Positions 22,701 to 38,300 of a stretch of DNA of 64,000 bases are shown piece after piece (the first letter of the stretch is position 1; each line of letters starts with the position of its first letter). Location of the stretch: positions 76,300,017 through 76,364,016 of the forward strand of contig NC_044030.1 of the NCBI RefSeq assembly GCF_900496995.4, in the 5' to 3' direction. Position numbers and translations under genes: made by a program. The stretch comes from Aquila chrysaetos chrysaetos. Taxonomy: Eukaryota > Chordata > Aves > Accipitriformes > Accipitridae. Below the pieces are notes generated by a model. The model worked only from the letters and a program-made list of their open reading frames with translations. It made no database searches and had not been told where the DNA came from.

Positions 22701-24360
22701 GTACGGCACCCTGTGCCCGTGAGCCCTTCTGTGCATGGACCCTCGAAGTGGCAGAGCTGTTTGGGTCCCTCCAGAGGGAACGGCTGTCCCTCCCTTCTGA
22801 GCAGCCAGGTGTAGTCATGTCTAGGTTGTGGTGCAATGGTGCCAGCTCAGCCACGGGTGACTTCCCTGCCCGAGGTACTCCCTTAAGGGTGCTCTGCCCC
22901 ATTGCTATTTCAGGGCTGAAACTGGGGTAATTATTCAGGTTTTCTGCCCCCAAGAAAGAGGCAAGAAAAAAAGTATGCAGTTAGAGATGCTTTTAACTGC
23001 CCCTCAGGTGAGCTCTCAGTGTCAGGGTTACTGGCAGAAAATGAAGCCAAACTGGCTATCAAAGCGGGATATCTAGTTAGACCAGGGTGACAGTCTCACA
23101 GGGCAACATCTAGACAACATCACTATTTCCTACATTTAAGGAAGGAGTGCTCTCTGTCCAGCACTGCACTGACTTACATCAGTGTGATCCTTGCCTCCAG
23201 AGCTGGCAGGCACAGGGGCGAGCACTGCCTAGAGTCGGAAAGAGCCAGCCTTCTGTGGCAGCATTTTCTGTGGCCCAGCCTTTGAGTGCTGCATCTCCCC
23301 TTATCATTACTGTGCCTGAAATAGGTGTTGAGGAAATGTGAGAACATGGGAGCTTCCTATCTTGGCTCACGGGGTGACACAACATCATAAGTAGTCACCC
23401 AAAGTTTCCATGTCCGCTGAGTGTGTTGCCTTGTCTGAGTCTCCAGGGGGTGGAGAGTGCTTTCACATCTTGAGCCCTTCCTGGGAAGTGTCCATTTCCA
23501 GCCCTGTCAGGTTCAGCATCTTTTCATCACCAGTACACGTTTCACACGTGATTGTTTTGGTGGACCCACTTCCAGTGCTTGCAGTCTCAGCGGCAGCAAA
23601 GCAGTCTCTTGTATTACCGCTATAGGGCTTCTTTGTTTATTGCCTTCCTTAACTTCCCATCTTTTCTTCCTGGTTCCTCTTGCCTGCTGAATCCAGCTTT
23701 TAAACTCGGCTGTGGCGTAAGCATCTCGCTTTCCGAAGTTTTGTCTTGTGCAGTGACAGTGCTGTTTTTCCCAGTTCCGAAACATGTGGGACTGCAAGGG
23801 TACCGAGTGGAGCAGTTTTGGAGGTTTGCAGCACAGTTACAGGAGCTTCATTTGGGAACTTCAGGTGTGTTGTGGTCCATAGAAAATCGCCTCTTGAAAA
23901 AAGAAAAGTTTTTAAATTAAAAAAGCAGGCGACCAAACTGATGAGACCTGGCTAAGTCATACGAGTGGCAACACCAAATAGATTGGTGGTTTGGAAATAG
24001 AAGCTGTGGGTTGCGTAAAGGCAGGAGCCACATCAAAGCACAGTCACTGCAACAGGCAGATAGACCTGTCAGGGACTAGAAGCTTTTGGGTCTGGCAAAA
24101 GCTGCAGCGCAGGTGGAAAAACTGAGAGGCATGCGTTTCAAGCATAGGGACAGAACTGAAGGACAGTGACTGAACAGCAGAAAGTGAATTTGATTGTGGT
24201 GTATGAGACATACGAGAAACAAAGCTCTTCTGCCCAAAGGCTGCGTGGAACATGGCCCTTGAGGGCTACAGGAGTTATAGGGAGAGGTGAGAGAGGAGGG
24301 AAGCGACCTCAGCACCAGCACAGGATCCATGTGTGCCCTGCCAGCTGGACAAGCCAGGTC
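22701..24360. other. RGP1 intron, no exon seen
   Basis: 1.66 kb after the first coding exon with no recognisable RGP1 exon, no other coding homology and no recognised repeat. It ends at the sequence gap. Confidence 0.65.
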
Positions 24361-24385
24361 NNNNNNNNNNNNNNNNNNNNNNNNN
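24361..24385. other. Assembly gap (25 N)
   Basis: 25 consecutive N. The fixed small size suggests a gap of unknown length. Most RGP1 exons are missing here, so the true gap may be several kilobases. Confidence 0.95.
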
Positions 24386-24680
24386 GGGTCTCGGCCCCCC
24401 GCAGCCGCACTCCGGGCTCCATGGCGCCTGCGCAGGGTGAAACCGCTCCGTCTCCATGGAGACGGTAAACACCGGCCGCGCCCCGCCCGCGGCCGCAAGC
24501 TCATTGGTGGCGCCGGGTGCGTGCGCACCTCCCATTGGCGGAGAGCCTGAAGGAGGAGGGGGGCGGGACCCACTCGGGGGCAGGATTCGAGAGGAGAAGG
24601 GCAAGGGGGCGTGGCGAGGGACAAAGGGGCGTGGGGGGCGTGGCCGGGGTAAGTGGGCGTGGCGGGGGGCAGGAAGGGGC
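24386..24680. promoter_or_regulatory. Orphan CpG-island promoter with palindromic X-box-like site
   Basis: A CpG-rich segment just after the gap. It has an 18-bp perfect palindrome CCGTCTCCATGGAGACGG (24448-24465) that resembles an RFX X-box, and two inverted CCAAT boxes (CTCATTGG near 24500, CCCATTGG near 24532). This looks like a promoter, but no coding exon can be attached on either strand. Confidence 0.5.
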
Positions 24681-27635
24681 GAAGGCGCATGGCCAGGCCC
24701 GCTTGTGGGCCCGGCCCGGTCTCCAGGACCGGGGATTGTCCCTACCCCTGGGGGTCCGTGTACCCCGGCCCCGGCCTGCCCCGGTGCCTTGGGTCTGCCA
24801 CCAGGGAGGAGCCCTGGGCCCAGCCAGGGCTTGCAGAGCCTGGCTTGGGGGCAGGGGTGGCCGCAGAGGCTCTCAGGGAGGGGAGACACGGGTGGGCACC
24901 CCACCCCTGGCAAGGACAGCTCGGCCCCGTGGGGCCTGGGAACACGCTGCTCCCCACGACCTGACCCAAGTGACACCCTGCCACCGCCATTTGGGCCTGG
25001 CCCTCGGGTGCACCCATCCACCCCAGGGACCCAGGCCTGGCCCAGGGTGACGGGGCGGGAGGGGCCCAGCGCCTGGCTGGGCACAGCCGGTCCCCCGCAG
25101 GCGTGGAGCAGCTCCCCTCTCACCGCCAGCCCTCGCTGGGCCCCCCCCCGGCCCCCCATCCCCACGGAGGCCTGGCAGAAGAAGGGCCCTTTGATAGCGC
25201 GTGGCGGGCTCCAGCGCGAGGGCTGTTATTCCAGCCCTCTGCGGTGCGCACCGCCGGGGCCACCACGCGCTCGGAGCTGGGGCCTCTGTTTTTCCTGGCC
25301 GGAGATGTGCCTGGCCCCTCTGGCCTCGGCCGGCCGGGGCCCCCAGCGGGTACCGCTCCTCCCTCCGGGCGCTGGGCCTTGCGCCAAGCAGGGGCTCCTT
25401 CGAGCCCATCTGCTGCGCAGCTGCGGTGAAGAAGGAGACACGTGCGACGGAGCTCAGGCTTGGCAAAGTGGACCCCCCCCCCCCCTCCGCCCTCCCCACC
25501 ATGCTGAGGCCGCACCAGCCCTGCTGCCACTGGAGGCGGGTAGTCTGGGTGGCCCGAGGGCTTGGTGCTCGCTGCGAGGGTGCTGGGGTGCCTGCTGCTG
25601 GTGGTGCCCCCCGCGCTCAGACCCGGGCAAAGGGCTGGCCCCTGAGGTGCACCCATACCCCACATCATGCTGGGTGGGGGGGGGGGTGGCAGCCTGGGTA
25701 CCCTGCCCCAGCTTGCACCCTAGGGTGGTCTTCCCAGGAGGCATCCCCAGATTCCCCACCAGACACACGTCGCCTTGTCCCTGGGGCAGCCAAAAGCCTG
25801 GCCAGGCAGCACGGGTGCCAGGGGGACACCGAAGGGACACTAAAGGCACCACAATACAGTGTGGGACAGGGACCCTGGCGATGCCAGCCCGGGGGTGTGC
25901 ACTCACCGTGGGGCAAAACACTCTGGGGTGGCATATGGGGCATCACCGTGGGGCTGCACCCTGGCAGCACTACCGTGGGGCAGCAGCCCTGGAGCTGCTG
26001 GAGCACATCTGGCTGCCTCTCGCAGGCTGACACATCCCCCGCCGCCCCCCTGCCCAGATCTTTTGGGAACTTGCGTCATTTGTGATAGTCTTCGGCTGAG
26101 GAATGAAAACAGCCGTTGGCCTCCCCTGCTTCCCCCCCCCAGCCTCAGCCCAGCCCCATGGGGCTGTGACCGCTGTGCTGCCCTGGGACTGACAAAATAA
26201 ACCTGGCGCAGAAGGAAATGCAATTGCAGGCGTCCAGCCCCTGACCTCGCGTGCCAGCACTTGCCCTCCGTCGGTCACGGCATTCCCGGGGGGCTGCTCC
26301 TGTTGAGCCCTGGGGGGGGGTGATGCACTGGGGATTCCTGGCTCCTCTTTGGAGTCCTCACCTCCCCAGGGACCCCCAGCCCCTCTTTGGGGTCCCCAGC
26401 TCCAAGACAGGGCTGTCCCATATCCAAGAGTGACCCCAACTCGTGCCGAGGCTCAAGGAGGTCTCGGTGGCGGAAAGCAGCAGCACCCAACATTTTTAAG
26501 GTTCATTCGCACCCCAAAAACATTCCCCATACTATACTGGGTAGGTGGGGGGAAGCTACCGGGCTCTGCCACAACCCCATGCTGCTGGCGGGGGGGGGCC
26601 CTGCCGCCAGCGCCACCGAGCCGGAGGCTGAACAGAGCCGTCATTCTCCCCGGCGGGCTGCGGTCCCCTCTGCGGCTGGCGGGGGGCCCAGGCGGCCCCA
26701 CCGACGGTGCCAGGTGGGCCGTGCACCGCGCCAGCACCGGCCCCCCCCAACCCCCCCCAATGCTAAATATAGCCACGGCGCCCGTCCGTGTCCCAGCGCT
26801 CTGTGGTGTGCAACGCTTGTGTTTTGCACGGCGGTGCACGCGCATGGGGGGGTGTCTGGGGTGTGCGGCACGACGCGTTCTCTGACAGTCGTGCAAGCAC
26901 GGGGGGGGGGGGGGGTCTGCTGCACCCAACGCGACGTCGTGCACAGGGGCGTGCACGCAGTGGGGGCCTGGGGTGTGCAGGGCGGCGAGTTTTGCACAGC
27001 GGTGCACGAACCGGCGAGCGCGGTGGTACAGCGGTAGGTGTATGTGCAGTGGGCAGTGGGCACACCAGGCAGCCCACCCTGCACTGCCCTTAGCTCATGG
27101 CTGTGAGACACCTGGGAGCTCCCAGCGGGGGCCCTCGGGGGTGGAGTAGATGTGCAATTAGCGCTTTTAGTTCAATTTAGTGCAGTTAGTTCACTTTTGC
27201 AAGGCAGAGAAGCCATCAGCGCCCGGCGCAGGGCTCTGGTAGCAACACGGGGGTGCTTGGGGGGCATGCAGGGGTGCTGGGGCTGTGTTGTGGCAGTGGG
27301 GCTGGGTGGGCACCCCCGGGACGTTCCCCAGCTCGGGGACACCCTTGCGGCACCCGGCCTGCCCAGCACCAGGATGGGCCTTTTGCCTGTGGGACATGGG
27401 CACTCCCCAAAAACCTCTTGCTTCAACTGGGGGCTCCAGAGCATCTCCAGCGTGGGCAGGTTGGGATGTGTGCAGCCCAGACGTGCCCCCCCCCTCCAAG
27501 AAGCAGGGCACCAAGTCCCACCCGTGTCCCTCTCCCACGTCCTGCTGGCATGTCCCTGCTGCTGTGATGCCCGAGGCTGCCCACCCCCACCCCCAGGAGG
27601 GCCACCCTGACACAGAGCCACTGCTAAGGAGATGC
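24681..27635. other. GC-rich stretch without a recognised gene
   Basis: About 3 kb of very GC-rich sequence with many poly-G/poly-C runs (for example near 25470, 25680 and 26905). Long open frames exist on both strands but look like composition artefacts. An AATAAA on the plus strand near 26195 could end a transcript. In mammals NPR2 and SPAG8 occupy this interval; I searched by eye for both and recognised neither. Confidence 0.55.
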
Positions 27636-27641
27636 TTTATT
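27636..27641 (-). terminator. HINT2 polyadenylation signal
   Basis: TTTATT on the plus strand (AATAAA on the minus strand), about 30 bp after the HINT2 stop codon. Confidence 0.75.
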
Positions 27642-27671
27642 GGGGGGCGGTGAGTCAAGGGGGGGGGTGGG

Positions 27672-28914
<1,243 letters not shown>

Positions 28915-28975
28915 CGCCGCCGCGCTGGTACCGCCCCGCCACCTCATTGGCTCCCGCCCCTGTCACTCCCGCCCC
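28915..28975 (-). promoter_or_regulatory. HINT2 promoter with CCAAT box
   Basis: A CCAAT box (ATTGG on the plus strand, 28946-28950) lies about 32 bp upstream of the HINT2 ATG, flanked by GC boxes (CCGCCCC, CCCGCCCC). Only about 330 bp separate this start from the end of TAF1C. Confidence 0.55.
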
Positions 28976-29239
28976 TGACACACACCCCCTCCCTCGGCGT
29001 CTTAAAGCGCCCGCAGGCGCCTGTGCCCACGCGTGTCACGGCCAGGCCCTGTCCACGCCAAGCCCCCGCCGGAGAGAAGCGTGTAGGTCTTCCCGCCCCG
29101 CCCCCCGTGGGTGCCCTGGACACGGGTGATGGCACAACCCCCACCCCCTGCACCCCACAGGTGGGTGCCATGAACACGAGTGGCGGTCTCCCCCCCCAAA
29201 AAAAGACGACCCCCGGGAGGGAGGCTGGGCCAGACGGTG

Positions 29240-29245
29240 TTTATT
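29240..29245 (-). terminator. TAF1C polyadenylation signal
   Basis: TTTATT on the plus strand (AATAAA on the minus strand), 7 bp after the TAF1C stop codon. The 3'UTR is therefore very short. Confidence 0.75.
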
Positions 29246-29251
29246 GGGTGC

Positions 29252-33848
<4,597 letters not shown>

Positions 33849-33959
33849 GGCGCCGGGCGGGAGCGGGCCTAGACCGGGACGGAGGGTCCCGGGGGGGTCT
33901 CGGGGGTTCCCGGGGGTGTCCCGGTGTCCGGGAGCGGTCGCCGGTCGCTGCCCAGGCGG

Positions 33960-34020
33960 GAACGGCGCCGCCACCGGAAGTACCGACACCACAGCGGCGC
34001 GCACCAATCAGCGCCCGAGA
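33960..34020 (-). promoter_or_regulatory. TAF1C promoter: ETS and CCAAT motifs
   Basis: Upstream of the TAF1C ATG, a CpG island (about 33.8-34.2 kb) contains ACCGGAAGT (33973-33981, ETS core) and ACCAATCAG (near 34003). This is typical housekeeping promoter architecture; its function is inferred. Confidence 0.5.
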
Positions 34021-34614
34021 ACGGAGCGGAACTAGAGCGGCGCGCTGGCGGCAACGCGGCGCGGACACTACCGCCCCCTGGCGGTCGGAGGGGTGCGTGG
34101 AGTGCGCGGCGGGGACCGGGACGGGACCGGGCGGGGGGGGGGGAGCGGTGGGGAGCGGGCTGGGCCAGGATCGGCAGGGCAGAGCACCCCCGGTAGCGGG
34201 GCTGCGCCCACGAGTAGCCCGCCCGCCGTGGCCGAGGCGGACGGTGATGTCAGGAGAGTTCGGGGGTGATGTCAGGGGAGTCTGGGGATGATGTCAGGGG
34301 AGTTTGGGGAAGCGGGATGAGATCGTTTCCAGTCAGGGTGCCCTCATCCCCGCAGGCCGTGCCCAGACCCCCTCTCCCGACACCTCCTCTGTAAGACAAA
34401 TATTATAATTAATTATAATAAGATGACAGCCACCGTCTGAAAACCTCCCGACCCCCATCAAACGCCCCCCATAGGTAGTCCCCCCCCAGACCCCATAGGC
34501 AGCCCTCACTGCCGCCCATCCCCTCTCCACAAGACGCCCTCTTTGCCCCCGGCGTTGTAGCCCCCTTGTCCCCCTGCACCCCCAGCCCCATGGCCCCTTT
34601 CACCTACGTCCTGT

Positions 34615-35180
34615 GTCCCCCTTGCAGCCCAGCCCCATGGCCACCTGCATCCCGGCTCCACGTCCCCTGTCCCCCAGCCCCGTGTCCCTGTCCCCCAGGC
34701 CCATGTCCCCGACTCCAGCCTGTGTCCCTGTCTCCAGCCATTGTCCCTGTCCCCCAGCCCATGTCCCCAACTCCAGCCTGTGCCCCTCTCCCCCAGCCCC
34801 ATATCCCTGTCCCCCAACCTCGTTTCCCTGTCCCCCAGCCCCGAGTCCCTGTCCCCAGCCTGTGTCCCTGTCCACAGCCCCGTGTCCCTGTCCCCCAACT
34901 CCATGTCCCTGTCCCCCAGCCCCATGTCCCCAACTCCAGCCTGTGTCCCTGTCCCCCAGCCCCATGTCCCCAACTCCAGCCTGTGTCCCTGTCCCCCAGC
35001 TCCATGTGCCTGTCCCCCATCCCCATGTTCCTGTCCCCCAACCCCGTGTGCCTGTCCCCCAGCCCCATGTCCCCAACTCCAGCCTGTGTCCCTGTCCCCC
35101 AGCCCCATGTTCCTGTCCCCCAACCTCGTTTCCCTGTCCCCCAGCCCCATATCCCCGTCCCCACCCGTGTCCCTGCCCCC
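34615..35180. repeat. C-rich minisatellite between TAF1C and TMEM8B
   Basis: About 565 bp of imperfect 19-21 bp units of the type CCCCCAGCCCCATGTCCCTGT, with a higher-order variant containing CCAACTCCAGCCTGTG. It ends about 125 bp before the first in-frame TMEM8B ATG and is open in several frames. Confidence 0.92.
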
Positions 35181-35305
35181 CGGTGACCCCGAGCAGCGAC
35201 GGGGCCACCCCGGGGACAGGGGTGGTGGTGGGGAGGGGGAAGAATCGGGTGGCTCGGGGGGGGGGGCGGGGCGCTGCCGCCGGCGAGTGACGCGCGTGGG
35301 GGCCA

Positions 35306-38300
35306 ATGGTCGCGCGGGGGCGGCCCCGGGGGGCGGGGCGGGTGACGTCATGGGGGCCGGGACGCGGCCGGGCTGCTGGCGGCGCGCGCCCCACGGCAGC
35401 CGGCGCGGCGGCATGGGCCGGCGGGGCGGCGGGGGCGGCGGGCAGCGGCGGCCGTTCGCCCCCCCCCCTCCGCCTCCCCCTGCTGCTCCTGCCGCTCCTC
35501 CTCCTGCCGCCGGCCGCCGGTGAGTGCCGCCGGACCGGGGGCGCGGGGTGTGTGGGGGTGTGGGGGGTGTGTGTGCGTGCAACGGGTGGGGGGCACAGGG
35601 ACGAGTAACGGGATGGGGGGCAGGAGTGCGCGTGCGTGGGGTGCGTGTGCCGTGGGGCGCCGGGGTGTACAGGAAGGGGTGCGTGTGCGAGGGGGATGAG
35701 GTACGCGTGCAGTGGGGCGCGGGTTGCGTCTGCCGTGGGGTGGGGGGTGTGCGCAATGGGTAGGAGGTCTGCGTGCTGTGGGGCGTGGGGGGCGTGCGCG
35801 GTGGGGCAGGGGGATGAGCTTGCGATGGGTATGAGGTACCCGAGCAGTGGGGAGGTGGGGTGTGCGCGCCGTGGGGTGGGTGAGAGCGGAGCGCAGGGGT
35901 GTGGGCAGTGGGGCGGGAGGTGCACGTGCGGTAGGGGCACGACGTGGGTGCGATGGGACACCGAGACGCGTGTGCGACGGGATATTTGCGTAACGGGGCA
36001 TGGGGATGGTTGTGCAGAGGGTACCAGATGCCCGTGCAACGGGGCGCGAAGGCAGGCGTGCGGCGGGGCACGACGATAAGCATGCCGTGGGGGCACGGGG
36101 CACCCACGCAGTGGGGCAGGGAGATGAACGCGCGGTGGGGCACAGAGGTGTGCGTGCCAGGGGGACGCAGGCGGTGCACGTACAGTGGAACACCCTGGGG
36201 GGAGCTGGGGGGGGCATGTGCATGGGCCGTGGGCCCGGGGGGCTGCAGATGCAGGGCAGAGGGCTGTGTGCATGCAGCGGGGCAGCGGGGACGGACAGCC
36301 TGCAGAGAGGGGGGTGTGCGCGCAGCGAGGCGTCGGGACGTGCCGGGGCGGGGGGAGACACACACATCAGCGGGACTGTGTGAGGTGATGAGCGAGCTAT
36401 GGGGCAGGGGGAGCTGGCTTGGTGATGGGGATGCGGAAGGGTACCCAGGGGCTTGGAGGGGGCATCCCCTGGGGAGGGGGGCAGCTGGCCGGCGGCTGCC
36501 GGTGCCGCGGGGCCGTGGACGCCGTGGGGCAGCTGTGGGGCGGCCGCGGGAGCTGTCCGCGGTGCTAACCGCCGGCCGCGGGAGCTGTCCGCGGTGCTGA
36601 CCGCCGGCCGCGACCTGGGGCTGTGGTGCTGGAGTGTGGGGGTCCCGCGGCTCCGGCCGCTAGCTGAGGCAGAGGGGCACTTGCTCTTCCCCCCGCCCCC
36701 CCTCCCCGCTTTCCATGGGTAGGAAATCCCGCTTTGTGCTCCAGCATCCCTCCCGTGCTCCGGTCACACCGCCACGGTGTTTCAGACCGGCCCTCTGCCG
36801 GCAGCTGGGTCCCCTTGCCTTGCCCCGGGCACGACGTGGGCATGGGGGGAACCGCGCTGGGACTAGGAAGCTCCGGGTGCTTCCTCCCATGCCACCTCCT
36901 AGAGCTGCGTTCAACATCCCCCCTCCTCCCTGGGGTTCCCTGCCGGGTCACTGTCCCCACGTGGGGAGGTGAGCTGTGGAGTGCCTTGTTGGTTCATGGT
37001 GGGGAAATTGGAATCGGGTGCTCTTGCATTGAGACAAGTATTTCATGCTGGCTTGTGTCGGCTGGAAGTGAAGGGGAGGGGGAGCTGCCTTTGTTCCAGG
37101 CAAGGGAGCAGATGCATGTCAGTGTACAGCCAGCTGGGGCTGCACACACGCAGCAAAAACACACATGCACACAAGCACATGCACCGGGTGCATGCTGTAC
37201 AAAGCAGCCCTTCTCAGCTATCCCACTCCGCACTGGATGAGTCCTCCTGGGCAGAGCCCTGCTTCCAGCCCATCCTCTGCTGGCAGCCACCTTGCTGGCA
37301 GCTTGTGTGGAGGTGTGTCTCATCCTTGGTGCATCTCTGGGGAATAATGGGTGGGTCTCCCAGCCTGGCACTGGGGAATTATGGCAATGGTAGGGTGAAG
37401 TTACAGCTGCTGTCTGGAGACAAGGTCTCCCTAGTCTCTACTGTGCCAAGGAAGTGGCTGCCCCTCTGCTGCTGGGGCTCCTGGAAATCAAACTGTCAGA
37501 CAGTTGGGCAGGGGGAGGTAGCCCCAGTGTGTGCCGTGGGCTTGCAGGAATGTCTTGCAGGCATAGGGTTGCGCACAGCCACGCGTACCCATGCTTGTGG
37601 GTGTGCACGCCTCCACTTTGCCGTGCATTTATCCAGCACCCACATATGCGTATGTGCACACATATGTGCACCATTCCTCCTCTGCAAACCACGGGAGAGC
37701 TGGGAGGCTGTGCAGGAAGTGCACTGCTCGCTCCTTCTCGTGGCTCTAGGGTGGGACTCTGCGGTTTATGATGGGCTCTGCGCTGAGCCTCCTCAGCAGG
37801 CAGAGAAGGGAGGAATCTGTGTCCCTGTGGGAGCTGACCTGTTGGGTCAGGGCTGGAGCCATGAGGAATGGCCCTTTATTACAGGTAAAATGCAGGGAGC
37901 AGGTCCTCACTGAAGAGGACAATAAATTGAAAGAGGTGGGCTGCACCAGGGCAGAGCCTGAGCAGCCAGGGCTGAGGGCTCCTCAGGCTCCAGAGGATGA
38001 GTGCCCACAGCTTGGGAAACTGGGCTGAAGGCAATGCTGAACCAGGCATGATGCAGGCTGTGCCAGGGCTGGGCACAGCTGACATCAGCCCTGGGCACTC
38101 ACTGAAATGGCACAGTCCCAGCCCCTCCTGCCTCCAGGCTGCCAGTTTGGGGACATGTTCAGAGCCTGGGTGGGTGGGCCTGGTCTGGGAGGGGTGCTGC
38201 ACCCCACCCCAGTCCTCCACCCTGCTGAGAGCCCCTCCGGTCTCCTCTGCAGATGGGCTCTTTGTGACCGACTACTTCACCCGCACACCACGCAAGCTCA

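Noticed and set aside
20974-22722. 582-codon plus-strand and 424-codon minus-strand open frames across the GBA2/RGP1 interval
   Set aside because: Most of their length is the 21-bp array and CpG-rich sequence, open in several frames; the real coding parts are only GBA2 exon 1 and the RGP1 exon.
24456-26085. Plus-strand frames of 524 and 294 codons after the gap
   Set aside because: High-GC composition artefacts with proline/glycine/arginine bias and no recognisable domain; both strands are equally open.
24386-27635. SPAG8, NPR2 or FAM221B expected from mammalian synteny
   Set aside because: No diagnostic motif of any of them was found in six frames by eye; a diverged SPAG8 cannot be excluded but cannot be supported.
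34506-36365. Open frames of 619 and 587 codons on the minus strand
   Set aside because: Composed of minisatellite translation (repeats of GDRDTGWSWGHGAG type) and low-complexity Pro/His/Thr sequence; no domain and no conserved pattern.
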